Shown here one piece after another: positions 7,609-16,368 of a stretch of DNA of 35,469 bases. The position numbers and the translations under genes were made by a program. This stretch comes from an uncultured delta proteobacterium. Lineage in GTDB: Bacteria; RBG-13-61-14; DRUE01. The notes beneath the pieces were generated by a model that ran no database searches, was not told the DNA's origin, and was given only the letters and a program-made list of their open reading frames with translations. How positions within the stretch are numbered: the stretch's first letter is position 1; every line of letters starts with the position of its first letter. The stretch lies in NCBI GenBank assembly GCA_903930515.1, contig CAIYYW010000036.1:1-35469 (forward strand), in the 5' to 3' direction.

Positions 7609-7910
7609 TTAACGAGCCGGCCCTGAAATTCGGAATCCATATCGCCCTGGTCGGAATCGGCGTTACCTTCGGGTCGTTGATCTTTCTGTATTTCCTTCTC
7701 CGCGCCTTCCTGCGATACGAGCGCCGGGCCGCGGCAAAAGAAGAAAAACAGAAACCGGCCGGGGAGCCGATCCCGGAGGAGTTGGTGGCGGTGATCGGGG
7801 TCGCGATCGAGAAATACCTGGAGCAGGACCGGGAATATATTTCTCCGCAATGGCGGCTGGAGCTTAAGCCGGCGTCCGCCTGGAAAATTTCAGGGAGGCA
7901 AGGGGATTGA
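7605..7910 (+). CDS. OadG-like gamma subunit of a Na+-pumping decarboxylase
   Basis: 101 residues. One N-terminal membrane helix (about 10-32, with the VGIGVTFGSLIFLYFLL pattern) is followed by a charged cytoplasmic tail including PEELVAVIGVAIEKYL, a layout shared by OadG/gamma subunits that bridge the membrane beta subunit and the biotin/carboxyltransferase parts. The ATGA start overlaps the hydrolase stop and its own end overlaps the biotin-carrier gene. The assignment rests on topology and neighbours more than on strong motifs, since gamma subunits are poorly conserved. Confidence 0.8.
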   Translation: MINEPALKFGIHIALVGIGVTFGSLIFLYFLLRAFLRYERRAAAKEEKQKPAGEPIPEELVAVIGVAIEKYLEQDREYISPQWRLELKPASAWKISGRQGD

Positions 7911-8335
7911 AGATTTACGAGATAGAAATTAACGGCAAGGACTATCGGGTGGAAGTGGAATCCGAGCCCGGACATATTTTTAAAGTGGCGGTCAACGGCC
8001 GGGAGTATCGGGCGGAGCTGAAATCGGTTCAGTGCAACCGGCCGGACGCGTCCGGAGAAAGTCCGACGGTGGTTCGCCAGCAGATTTCAGAGGGAAACGA
8101 AGTCGCCGGCCTCCTGACCATTCGCGCGCCCATCCCGGGCGAGGTGAGGAAAGTTATGGTCAAGCCCGGCGACACCATCAAGGAAGGCGACATCGTCCTG
8201 GTGATTGAGGCTATGAAAATGGAGAACAATATCGTGAGCAGCGCGCCGGGCCGGGTGAAAGAAGTTTTGGTCAAAGAAGGCGAATTGGTCAAGCTCAACC
8301 AGGCCCTGGCCAGCCTGGAGGTGATGGGGAAATAA
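7907..8335 (+). CDS. Biotin carboxyl carrier protein of the decarboxylase
   Basis: 142 residues. The C-terminal half is a biotinyl/lipoyl domain with the canonical EAMKM motif; Lys104 is the biotinylation site. Two hallmark turns flank it (IRAPIPGEVRKVMVKPGD and APGRVKEVLVKEGE). The N-terminal 60 residues are a small beta region as in methylmalonyl-CoA and glutaconyl-CoA decarboxylase carrier subunits. The start is TTG, with GGAGG about 8 nt upstream, overlapping the gamma-subunit stop. It would shuttle the carboxyl group from an alpha subunit, not in this window, to the membrane beta subunit. Confidence 0.93.
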   Translation: MKIYEIEINGKDYRVEVESEPGHIFKVAVNGREYRAELKSVQCNRPDASGESPTVVRQQISEGNEVAGLLTIRAPIPGEVRKVMVKPGDTIKEGDIVLVIEAMKMENNIVSSAPGRVKEVLVKEGELVKLNQALASLEVMGK

Positions 8336-9480
8336 TGCAGGACGCTTTCCAGATCTGGTCCCTGTTCGGCTTTTCTCAACTGAGCTTGAAAGAACTGGTG
8401 ATGATCTTGATCGGGGGCCTGCTGATTTACCTCGCGATCAAGAAGAAATACGAGCCGCTCCTGCTCCTGCCGATCGGCCTGGGAATTATGATTGGAAACA
8501 TCCCGGCGATCGTGATTAACGGCAAGGAAGTTTTTTCCACCGACGCCTACAGTCCGGCCAGCCCGTTTTATTATCTCTACTGGGGCCTGGACAAAAGCAT
8601 CTATCCGGCCTTGATCTTCCTCGGGATCGGGGCGATGACCGATTTCGGCCCGCTCCTGGCCCGGCCCCGGCTGATCCTGATCGGCGCCGCGGCCCAACTC
8701 GGGATCTTCACCACCGTCCTGCTTGCGATCCTGATCGGGTTCAGCCCCCAGCAGGCCGGATCCATCGGGATCATCGGCGCCGCGGACGGGCCCAGCACCA
8801 TCTTCCTCACCTCCTTGGTCGCGCCCGAATTGCTCGCCCCCATCATCATCGCCGCTTATTCCTACATCGCGCTGGTGCCGGTGATCCAGCCGCCGATTAT
8901 GCGATTCCTGACCACCAAAACCGAGCGCCGGATCAAAATGAACCAAACCGAGGCCGAGCCTTCCCGCCTCCTTAAAATCATCTTCCCGATCGCCTTCTTC
9001 CTGATTGGAAGCCTGATCTCGCAGGGAGCCGCGATGTTGCTGGGAATGCTCGCGTTCGGAAACCTGCTCCGCGAAAGCGGGGTCACCGACCGGCTGGCCC
9101 GGACCGCCCGGACCTCCATCACCGACATCACCACCATCCTGATCGGGATCAGCGTGGGAGTGAGCGCCACCGGCGAGCGATTCCTCAATTACCGCTCCCT
9201 CCTGATCTTCGCCCTGGGCGCCGCGGCCTTCGTTATTTCCACCGCCAGCGGCGTGCTCTTCGCCAAGCTGATGAACCTGGTGAGCAAGGAAAAAATCAAC
9301 CCCTTGATCGGCGCGGCCGGAGTGAGCGCGCTCCCGGATTCCGCCCGGGTGGTCCAGATGGTGGCCACCGAGGCCGACCCGCACAATTTCATTCTGCTTC
9401 AGGCGATGGCCCCGAATGTGGCCGGCCAGATCGCCTCGGCCATCTGCGCCGGCATTTTATTCCGGATGTTAGGAGGATGA
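8335..9480 (+). CDS. oadB: Na+-transporting decarboxylase beta subunit
   Basis: 381 residues, nearly all hydrophobic, with about ten membrane segments. It matches the OadB/MmdB/GcdB family, in which decarboxylation of carboxybiotin drives Na+ out of the cell. The invariant Asp motif is present as GAADGPSTIFLTS (residues about 150-162). The GxGAMTDFGPLLARP segment and the C-terminal GVSALPDSARVV and NVAGQIAS blocks are also family features. The ATG overlaps the biotin-carrier TAA by one base. The usual alpha (carboxyltransferase) gene is not adjacent on either side, so the enzyme's substrate (oxaloacetate, methylmalonyl-CoA, glutaconyl-CoA or other) is undefined. Confidence 0.95.
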   Translation: MQDAFQIWSLFGFSQLSLKELVMILIGGLLIYLAIKKKYEPLLLLPIGLGIMIGNIPAIVINGKEVFSTDAYSPASPFYYLYWGLDKSIYPALIFLGIGAMTDFGPLLARPRLILIGAAAQLGIFTTVLLAILIGFSPQQAGSIGIIGAADGPSTIFLTSLVAPELLAPIIIAAYSYIALVPVIQPPIMRFLTTKTERRIKMNQTEAEPSRLLKIIFPIAFFLIGSLISQGAAMLLGMLAFGNLLRESGVTDRLARTARTSITDITTILIGISVGVSATGERFLNYRSLLIFALGAAAFVISTASGVLFAKLMNLVSKEKINPLIGAAGVSALPDSARVVQMVATEADPHNFILLQAMAPNVAGQIASAICAGILFRMLGG

Positions 9481-9485
9481 CTATT

Positions 9486-10424
9486 TTGAAAACCAGGGTA
9501 TGCGAAATTCTCGGGATTGAATACCCCATTCTCCAGGGCGCGATGGCCTGGGTCAGCTTCGCCCCGCTGGTGGCCGCAGTCAGCAATGCCGGCGGACTGG
9601 GCATCATCGGCGGAACCATTTTTATGCCCGACCAGATGCGCGCCGAGATCCGGAAAGTCCGCGAGCTTACCGACCAGCCCTTCGGCGTGAACATCATCTC
9701 CCTCCATCCCATGATCCAGGAAATTTTGGAACTGCTGATTGAAGAAAAAGTCCTGGTCGCCACCTACGGCACCGGCAACCCCAAAAAAATCATTGACCGG
9801 CTCAAACCCGGCGGGGTGATGAGCTTCCCGGTCGTGCCCACCATCTCCGCTGCGGCGCGAGCGGAAAAGGACGGCGCCGACGGCGTGATCGTTTCCGGCC
9901 TGGAAGGCGGGGGTCATGTCGGCCTGATGAGCACCATGGCCTTGATCCCGCAGGCGCGGGACCAGGTGAAAATTCCACTGGTGGCCGCGGGAGGGATCGC
10001 GGACGGAAGGGGGATGGCCGCGGCCTTTGCCTTGGGCGCGGAAGCGATCCAGATGGGCACCCGCTTCATCGTGACCAAGGAATCCCCGGCCCATCCCAAG
10101 ATCAAGGAACAAATCATTGCCAGCAAAGCCGAAGACACCCTGGTCACCGGAAATATCACCGGGCTTCCGGTCCGATGCCTGCGCAACCCGATGTCCGAAA
10201 AGTTCACCGAGATGGAATGCTCGGGCAAATCCAAAATGGAAATGGCCTTGTTCGGCTCCGGCAAAATGCAACTCGCCTTTGTCCAGGGAGACGCCGAAAA
10301 CGGGTCCATTATGGCCGGACAGATCGCCGGATTGATCCGGGACGAGCCGTCCTGCGCCGAGTTGATCCAGCGGATGCTTAAGGAATTCAAGGAAACGGTT
10401 CAAACCCTCCAATCCTTATTGTGA
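9486..10424 (+). CDS. FabK-like enoyl-ACP reductase / nitronate monooxygenase flavoprotein
   Basis: 312 residues from a TTG start. A perfect AGGAGG at 9471-9476 is 9 nt from this TTG but directly abuts an in-frame ATG at 9477, which is too close; starting at TTG also gives the KTRVCEILGIEYPILQG N terminus that FabK proteins have. FMN-barrel motifs: QGAMAWVS, NAGGLGIIGG, GADGVIVSGLEGGGHVG, and phosphate-binding VAAGGIADGRGMAAAF...GAEAIQMGTRF. FabK reduces the enoyl-ACP double bond in fatty-acid synthesis; nitronate monooxygenases share the fold and cannot be excluded. It closes the decarboxylase operon, overlapping the oadB stop region. Confidence 0.85.
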   Translation: MKTRVCEILGIEYPILQGAMAWVSFAPLVAAVSNAGGLGIIGGTIFMPDQMRAEIRKVRELTDQPFGVNIISLHPMIQEILELLIEEKVLVATYGTGNPKKIIDRLKPGGVMSFPVVPTISAAARAEKDGADGVIVSGLEGGGHVGLMSTMALIPQARDQVKIPLVAAGGIADGRGMAAAFALGAEAIQMGTRFIVTKESPAHPKIKEQIIASKAEDTLVTGNITGLPVRCLRNPMSEKFTEMECSGKSKMEMALFGSGKMQLAFVQGDAENGSIMAGQIAGLIRDEPSCAELIQRMLKEFKETVQTLQSLL

Positions 10425-10430
10425 GTGCGG

Positions 10431-10492
10431 CTTGCTCCCTGATCCTGCCGGGCAGGACTACCAAGGGCAAGTTAGTCGCGACTCTTCTTTTT
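10431..10492 (+). terminator. Hairpin followed by T-rich tract after the decarboxylase operon
   Basis: An inner TCCTGC/GCAGGA stem with a CGG loop is enclosed by outer CTTGC/GCAAG arms (10431-10471). A T-rich run lies some 15 nt later (10485-10492). The distance makes it an imperfect intrinsic terminator. Confidence 0.4.
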
Positions 10493-10533
10493 TCAACGCT
10501 GAAAATCCGCAGGCATCCCGGTTGGCAAAGGTT

Positions 10534-10563
10534 TTGGCAATCATTAAAAAATTGAATTAGAAT
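10534..10563 (+). promoter_or_regulatory. Sigma-70-type promoter of the purine salvage operon
   Basis: TTGGCA (10534-10539), an 18-bp spacer, then TAGAAT (10558-10563). The predicted transcript starts about 38 nt before the ATG at 10608. Confidence 0.65.
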
Positions 10564-10607
10564 TAGGGCTGGAAGGCGGGAGAAGATAAACTGGAAGGGG
10601 AAAGGGA

Positions 10608-11300
10608 ATGAAAATAGTCCGGCAAATCGATCGGATCGTCCGGGTGTCGGCGGAGGGAGTGGCCGCGGGATTGGGCGACCGGGAAACGGTTCCGGAGATG
10701 ATGCGGGACCGGATTGAGCGGGTGCTGATCACGCGCGCGGTGATAGAGGCGCGGGTGAAAGCGCTGGCCCGGAGCATGGCGAGGCATTATCGCAAGCGGG
10801 CCCGGCTCAAGCTGGTTTTCATTTTGGAGGGAGCCGGGATGTTCGCGCTGGATTTGGCGCGCGAGATTTATGACGCGGGCGGCCCGGAGCTTCGGATTCA
10901 ATCGATCAAGGCTCGCACCTACGGGGAGGAGTTGAAGCAGGACGGGGAAACCTCCCGGCAGGTGAAGATCATTTTCGCGCCCGGTAATCTGGCGGGTGAA
11001 GAAATCCTGATCGCGGAGGATATTGTGGACCAGGGGTTCACCCTGTCCGTGGTCAAGGAATGGCTGCTGGAAGAAGCCGGGGTGAAGGATGTGAAGATTT
11101 GCGCGCTTTTGGCAAAGCGGCTGGAGCATCCCACTCCCCAGGTCAGGGAAACCCGGAAGCGGCTCAAGCTGGACTGGACCGGGTTCACCATCCCGGACCG
11201 ATGGGTGGCCGGATACGGGATTGACGCGGGAGAGGATTTCCGCTGTTTGCCTTATATTGCGATTGTTCGGGAGCAGTATTATTTAAAGGAAAAAAAATGA
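10608..11300 (+). CDS. Divergent hypoxanthine phosphoribosyltransferase-family protein
   Basis: 230 residues, about 45 longer at the N terminus than a standard HPRT (near 180). The fold is recognisable: KLVFILEGAGMFALDLAREI at 68-87, flexible-loop region KARTYGEEL around 101-109, PRPP-binding IAEDIVDQGFTLS at 135-147, and the C-terminal purine-binding RWVAGYGIDAGEDFRCLPYI at 198-217. HPRTs make IMP or GMP from hypoxanthine or guanine and PRPP. Two normally conserved spots differ: the LKG loop has Glu for Lys (LEG), and the PRPP loop DTG/DSG is DQG. The next gene is adenine deaminase, whose product is hypoxanthine, so the pathway context supports purine salvage, though altered specificity is possible. 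Confidence 0.85.
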   Translation: MKIVRQIDRIVRVSAEGVAAGLGDRETVPEMMRDRIERVLITRAVIEARVKALARSMARHYRKRARLKLVFILEGAGMFALDLAREIYDAGGPELRIQSIKARTYGEELKQDGETSRQVKIIFAPGNLAGEEILIAEDIVDQGFTLSVVKEWLLEEAGVKDVKICALLAKRLEHPTPQVRETRKRLKLDWTGFTIPDRWVAGYGIDAGEDFRCLPYIAIVREQYYLKEKK

Positions 11301-11319
11301 GCGGGGAGCGGAGGATATT

Positions 11320-13098
11320 ATGACCGGGCTTTTGCTGAAAAATTGCCGGATGTTTGATCTGGCGAATCAAAAGGTGGAATGCGCGGACATTTTGATTGAG
11401 CGGGAAACGATCAAGCGGATCGCTCCGGTCGGAGGAATCAAAGCCAAAGGGATTCGGCCGGAGAATGTTTTGGACCTGAAAGGGAAATACCTGGCTCCGG
11501 GATTGATTGACGCGCACCTGCATATTGAGAGCAGCATGCTCACGCCGCTGGAGTTCGCTAAAGCCGCGGTGGTTCATGGGACCACTTCGGTGTTCGTGGA
11601 CCCGCACGAGATCGCCAATGTGCGCAAGGAAGGGATTGAGTTGTTTTTAAAACTGGCCGAGTTGACGCCGCTGGATTTGTATGTGGGGATTCCGAGTTGT
11701 GTGCCGGCCACCCACCTGGAAGACGCGGGAGCAATCGTGACGCTGGGGGAGATAAAAAAATTGATCGCTCATCCCAGGGTATATGGGTTGGCCGAGATGA
11801 TGAATTTTCCCGGGATCATCCACGGGTTCGGGGACGCCCGGGACAAGGTGGACCTGGTCTATGGCAGGGGCAAGCTGGTGGACGGCCATTGCCCGATGGT
11901 GGGGGGGGCCGCCCTTGTGAGCTATATTACAAACGGGAAAAATGACGGAGTGGTCCGGATTATGTCCGACCACGAGTCAACCGGCTACCAGGAAGCCCTG
12001 GAGAAGAGCCGGGCCGGAATGTATGTCGCGGTCCGGTATGGGAGCGCGAGCAAGGACTTGAATAAAATCCTGCCCGGCTTCATCAAAAACCAGGATTCCC
12101 TGGACCGGCTGATGCTCTGCTCGGATGACCTGGAGGCCGCGGAGTTGCTGGCGGATGGGCATCTGGACCGGACGATCAAACGGGCGCGCGAGCTCATCCT
12201 GGAAAATTCCGCAATCAACCTGGATCAGGCCACGATCATTGCGCTCCGGCTGGCCTGCCTGAATCCGGGAAAATATTTTGAGCGGTTCTTCAAGCTGGTT
12301 AAGGACAGCCCGATCGGCGAAATCAAGGAAGGGTATCGGGCCAACCTGGTGGTGTTCCGGGACCTGGAATCCCTGAAAGTTGATACGGTGATTGTGCGCG
12401 GCAAAGTCGCGGCGAGATCGGGAAAGCTGATCGCGAAGACGCGCCCATACAGCTTCAAGAAATTTTTGAACACGGTGAATTTGGGCAAAACTTTTACCGC
12501 CGAGGATTTCAAGATCAAAGCTCCTTCTTCGCGCCCGCTCAAAGTGAAGGTGATTGAGGCGATCCCGAACAGCTTGCTGACCAGAAAGCTGGTGCTGGAA
12601 ATTCGGGTGGAAGGCGGCGAGCTTAAGGCCGACCCGGAAAACGATCTGGCCAAGATCGCGGTGATTGAAAGGCATCAGGCCACCGGCAAATTCAGCCTCG
12701 GCCTGGTCAAGGGGCTGGGGATCAGAAAGGGAGCCGTGGCCGGCACGGTCGGACACGATTCCCATAACCTGATGGTGGTGGGAGTGGATGATTCGGCGAT
12801 GGCTGCGGCCGTGAACCACCTGGCCAAAACCGGCGGAGGCCTGATCGCGGTGTCAGGCGGCAAGAAGGTTTTTCATTCTTTGGAAGTGGCCGGGCTGATG
12901 AGCGCGAAGCCGGCGAAGCAGGTGGCCGCGAGCTGCCGGAAGGTCAAGGCCCAGGCCAAGTCGCAGGGAACTTTGCTGGACAATATTTTTATGACCCTCT
13001 CCTTCCTGGCCCTGCCCGTGATCCCCGAACTAAAAATCACCGACCAGGGATTGGTGGATGTGGCCAAGTTTGATTTCGTGCCGCTGATTGAGAGCTAG
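11320..13098 (+). CDS. ade: Adenine deaminase
   Basis: 592 residues, the usual length of bacterial adenine deaminase (amidohydrolase superfamily), which converts adenine to hypoxanthine plus ammonia. Seen: metal-binding GLIDAHLHIESSML around 66-79, FVDPHEIANVRKEGIE, DGHCPMV, SDHEST, and LMLCSDDL for the metal-binding Asp. The C-terminal domain has GHDSHNLMVVG, another family marker. A GGAGG ribosome site precedes the ATG. It follows the HPRT-family gene by 19 nt, so adenine can be deaminated and the hypoxanthine salvaged to IMP by products of one transcript. Confidence 0.96.
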   Translation: MTGLLLKNCRMFDLANQKVECADILIERETIKRIAPVGGIKAKGIRPENVLDLKGKYLAPGLIDAHLHIESSMLTPLEFAKAAVVHGTTSVFVDPHEIANVRKEGIELFLKLAELTPLDLYVGIPSCVPATHLEDAGAIVTLGEIKKLIAHPRVYGLAEMMNFPGIIHGFGDARDKVDLVYGRGKLVDGHCPMVGGAALVSYITNGKNDGVVRIMSDHESTGYQEALEKSRAGMYVAVRYGSASKDLNKILPGFIKNQDSLDRLMLCSDDLEAAELLADGHLDRTIKRARELILENSAINLDQATIIALRLACLNPGKYFERFFKLVKDSPIGEIKEGYRANLVVFRDLESLKVDTVIVRGKVAARSGKLIAKTRPYSFKKFLNTVNLGKTFTAEDFKIKAPSSRPLKVKVIEAIPNSLLTRKLVLEIRVEGGELKADPENDLAKIAVIERHQATGKFSLGLVKGLGIRKGAVAGTVGHDSHNLMVVGVDDSAMAAAVNHLAKTGGGLIAVSGGKKVFHSLEVAGLMSAKPAKQVAASCRKVKAQAKSQGTLLDNIFMTLSFLALPVIPELKITDQGLVDVAKFDFVPLIES

Positions 13099-13119
13099 GA
13101 ATTCAAATTGGAATTTGTG

Positions 13120-13175
13120 TGCCGGGCATCCTGCCCGGGCAAAGGATAAAAAGGATCGGCAGGCTGAAAGCCTGC
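13120..13175. terminator. Twin hairpins between convergent ade and secA
   Basis: First hairpin at 13121-13140: GCCGGGCA/TGCCCGGGC around TCC with one bulge. Second at 13159-13175: GCAGGC/GCCTGC around TGAAA. No long T-run follows on either strand. Position between two converging genes makes a bidirectional terminator or a repeat-derived element likely. Confidence 0.45.
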
Positions 13176-13195
13176 GTCACAACCATTCCTGACTA

Positions 13196-16100
13196 TTATC
13201 CGAACTTGGGAAAACAGCAATGCTTGTATTTCTTGCCCGAGCCGCAAGGACAGGAGGCGTTCCGGCCCACCTTGGCGCTGGCGCGGTGGATGGGCGCGAC
13301 CCGCTCCTCGGCCGGCTGGGACGGCATATTCCCGCCCATCGCCGATTGCGCGGAAACTTCCCCGCCTGCGCCGGAAGCGGCCACGGCGATCGCGCTGGCT
13401 TCGTCGTGGCGCATCTGGAGCGGCCGGACCGAAGGCCGTCTCCGCTGCGCCTGCGCCTTGGGCGCCGAGATCTGGACTAAGGCGAGCTTCTGGATCAGCT
13501 CCTCCGCGATCTTGGCCTGGAGTCCTTCAAACAACTCAAAGGCCTCGCGCTTGTATTCAATCAGGGGGTCGCGCTGTCCGTATCCGCGCAGGCCGATGCC
13601 TTCTTTCAGTTGGTCCATATCCAGGAGGTGGTCCTGCCAGAGGGTGTCAATGGTAAAGAGGAACACATCTTTTTCAAAATTCCGGAACGGCTCGTCCCCG
13701 GCCAGCTCGGTCTTGCGCTGATAGGCTTCCCGGGCCTTGCTCCGGAGCAATTCGGCCAGGGTTTCCGGAGTGACCATTTCCAAAGGCTGGGCGTTGAAAT
13801 CAAGCAACACCCCCAGTTGCCTCAGCGCCTTGCCGGACAGGCCCTTGAAGTCCCATTCGTTGGCCGGGGTTTTTTCGTCCCCGAACTCATAGACAATGTT
13901 CTCGGCCAGGTAGTCCATATATTCAAACACCCGCTCGCGGATGTTCCCGGAACGGATCGCCTCAATCCGGAGCTTGTAAACGATCTCGCGCTGCTTGTTC
14001 ATCACATCGTCATATTCCAGAAGCCGCTTCCGGATTTCAAAATTCTGCGCCTCAACCTTCCCCTGCGCCCGGGCGATCGCGCTGGAAACCAGACGGGCCT
14101 CAATCGGTTCGTTGTCCTCAATCCCGATCCGGGTCATTATCCGCGCCAAGCTATCCGAGCCGAAGATCCTCATCAAATCGTCTTCCAGCGAGAGGAAGAA
14201 CCGGCTCTGGCCCGGGTCGCCCTGTCTTCCGGACCGGCCCCGCAACTGGTTGTCAACCCGGCGGGATTCGTGCCGCTCGGTCCCGATCACATATAGTCCT
14301 CCCAGCGAGACCACATCCTTGTGCTCGCCCTCCCAGGCGCCCTGATGGTGCGTCAAAAGCTGTTGATATTTCTCCTCGTCCCCGCGCGAAAGGGTCTTGG
14401 CGATCATCTCCGGGTTGCCGCCCAGGATAATGTCGGTTCCGCGTCCGGCCATATTGGTGCTGATGGTGGCCGCGAGTTTCCTTCCGGCTTGGGAAATGAT
14501 CTCGGCCTCCCGCTCGTGATGCTTGGCGTTCAAGATCTGGTGCGGGATTTTTTTATTGCGCAGCAGCCGGTGCAGGAACTCCGATTTTTCCACCGAAGTG
14601 GTCCCGACCAGGACCGGCTGTCCCCGCTTATAGGCGTCCTCAATCTCGTGGACCACGGCGATAAATTTCTGCTTCTCGGTTTTATAGATCACATCCTGGT
14701 GGTCCTTCCGGATCATCCTCATATGGGTCGGGATCACCGCGACATCCAGTTTGTAAATCTTCCGGAACTCATCCGCCTCGGTGTCCGCGGTCCCGGTCAT
14801 ACCCGCCAGCTTCTTATACATCCGGAAATAATTCTGGATGGTGATGGTGGCGATGGTCTGGCTCGCCTTCTGGATGGACAGTTTTTCCTTCGCCTCAATC
14901 GCCTGGTGCAACCCGTCCGAGTATCTCCGGCCTTCCATCTTCCGGCCGGTGAACTCGTCCACGATCACCACCTTCCCCTCCTCCACGATATACTCGTCAT
15001 CCTTCTCAAACATGGTGTAGGCCTTGAGCAGTTGGTTCAGGGCGTGGAGCTTTTCCGACTTGGTCTGATACTCCTGGTGCAAACTCTCCTTGGCCAGGAG
15101 CTTGTCCTGCAAAGCCATTTGCTCATCCGTCTCAATCTTCTGCTCGGCCTCGGAAAGCTCGGGCAGGACAAACACGTCTCCGATATACCCGACCATCTCC
15201 TTCTGCCCCTCGTCGGTCAGCTCCAGGGCATTATCCCGCTCGTTGAGCGCGTAGAGCAATCCCTGTTTAAGCTTATGCTCCTCCTTGTTCATCCGGAGAC
15301 CGCCCTGAACCCGCTCCATATTCTTCTTGGTCTCCTTCTTCTCCGTGATCAGGGCGAACAGTTCCTTGTTCTTGGGGTCCCCGACCTGCACCTGGAGCAG
15401 CTTGAAATAATACTCGTCTTCCTGATCCGGCTTGTCCTTTAACAGTTGGGCCTCCCGGAAAATCTTCTTCACCACCGTAATCTGCTTGGTCACCAGCCGG
15501 TCAATCGCCGGGGTCATCTCCGCGAACGAGCTTTCATCCCGCTCCACCTCGCCGGAAATGATCAAAGGAGTGCGCGCCTCGTCAATCAAAATGGAGTCAA
15601 CCTCGTCCACGATCGCGTAATAAAGGGATTGGCGCTGGACCATATCCTCCAGCCGGTATTTGAGGTTGTCGCGCAGATAGTCAAACCCGAATTCGGAGTT
15701 GGTCCCGTAAAGGATGTCCCGCCGGTATAGCTCCCGCCGGAGCTTGTCGTCGTCATCGTGCTGGAGCGCGCCCACGGTCAAATTGAGCGCCTTGTAAATA
15801 CCGCCCATCCATTCCGAGTCTCTCCGGGCAAGATAGTCGTTGACCGTGACAATATGCACGCCCCGTCCCAAAAGCGCGTTCAAATAGATCGGGCTGGTGG
15901 ACGCCAAAGTCTTTCCTTCCCCGGTCTTCATCTCCGCGATGATGCCCTGGTGCAAAACTACGCCCCCGATCATCTGCACATCAAAATGACGCTGCCCCAG
16001 CCCCCGCTTCGCCGCTTCCCGAACCAGCGCGAAGGTCTCCGGCAAAAGCTCATCCAGCTTCGGTTGAAGCCGCGCCCAGTCCTCGTCGGTCAGTTCATTG

Positions 16101-16321
16101 AGCTTGGGCTGGAACGACTCCCAGTCCTGGGCCGATCCAAAGGCCTGGTCAAAGATACGGCCGCGCAAAACCCAGGTCTGCGCCCCCAGTTCCTCGTCGC
16201 TCATCGCCGCAAACCTCGGCTCCAATTCGTTGATCGTTAGTACCAGCGGACGGATCCGCTTGAGCAAGCGCTCGTTTTTGGACCCGAAAATCTTCTTCGC
16301 ATAGTCTCCGAAAAATGACAT
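13196..16321 (-). CDS. secA: Preprotein translocase ATPase SecA
   Basis: 1041 residues, longer than the roughly 850-900 of E. coli-type SecA. Walker A MKTGEGKT is at 131-138 and Walker B DEVDSILIDEARTP at 239-252; the arginine-finger helicase region NMAGRGTDI and QLRGRSGRQGDPG are intact. Extra length comes mainly from an insert between about 275 and 435, reminiscent of the larger SecAs of Bacteroidetes-like groups, and from a short duplicated segment at 67-91. The C terminus ends in a SEC-C zinc motif, CPCGSGKKYKHCC, that in relatives binds SecB or ribosomes. A GGAGGAG ribosome site lies 12 nt upstream of the ATG. It drives export of proteins such as the nuclease and lipoproteins here. Confidence 0.98.
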   Translation of the reverse strand: MSFFGDYAKKIFGSKNERLLKRIRPLVLTINELEPRFAAMSDEELGAQTWVLRGRIFDQAFGSAQDWESFQPKLNELTDEDWARLQPKLDELLPETFALVREAAKRGLGQRHFDVQMIGGVVLHQGIIAEMKTGEGKTLASTSPIYLNALLGRGVHIVTVNDYLARRDSEWMGGIYKALNLTVGALQHDDDDKLRRELYRRDILYGTNSEFGFDYLRDNLKYRLEDMVQRQSLYYAIVDEVDSILIDEARTPLIISGEVERDESSFAEMTPAIDRLVTKQITVVKKIFREAQLLKDKPDQEDEYYFKLLQVQVGDPKNKELFALITEKKETKKNMERVQGGLRMNKEEHKLKQGLLYALNERDNALELTDEGQKEMVGYIGDVFVLPELSEAEQKIETDEQMALQDKLLAKESLHQEYQTKSEKLHALNQLLKAYTMFEKDDEYIVEEGKVVIVDEFTGRKMEGRRYSDGLHQAIEAKEKLSIQKASQTIATITIQNYFRMYKKLAGMTGTADTEADEFRKIYKLDVAVIPTHMRMIRKDHQDVIYKTEKQKFIAVVHEIEDAYKRGQPVLVGTTSVEKSEFLHRLLRNKKIPHQILNAKHHEREAEIISQAGRKLAATISTNMAGRGTDIILGGNPEMIAKTLSRGDEEKYQQLLTHHQGAWEGEHKDVVSLGGLYVIGTERHESRRVDNQLRGRSGRQGDPGQSRFFLSLEDDLMRIFGSDSLARIMTRIGIEDNEPIEARLVSSAIARAQGKVEAQNFEIRKRLLEYDDVMNKQREIVYKLRIEAIRSGNIRERVFEYMDYLAENIVYEFGDEKTPANEWDFKGLSGKALRQLGVLLDFNAQPLEMVTPETLAELLRSKAREAYQRKTELAGDEPFRNFEKDVFLFTIDTLWQDHLLDMDQLKEGIGLRGYGQRDPLIEYKREAFELFEGLQAKIAEELIQKLALVQISAPKAQAQRRRPSVRPLQMRHDEASAIAVAASGAGGEVSAQSAMGGNMPSQPAEERVAPIHRASAKVGRNASCPCGSGKKYKHCCFPKFG

Positions 16322-16368
16322 CTATAAAATCAACTCCTCCGTTCCCTTACCTGTTTTTCTTCCCGCCT

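Noticed and set aside
8029-9384. Long minus-strand open frame of about 450 codons across the biotin carrier and oadB
   Set aside because: It is antisense to two certain genes, rich in Gly/Asp/Gln/His, and has no recognisable domain; a G+C-rich artefact.
13119-13721. Plus-strand frames opposite the secA 3' end
   Set aside because: Antisense to the SEC-C region of secA; no motif and no ribosome site.
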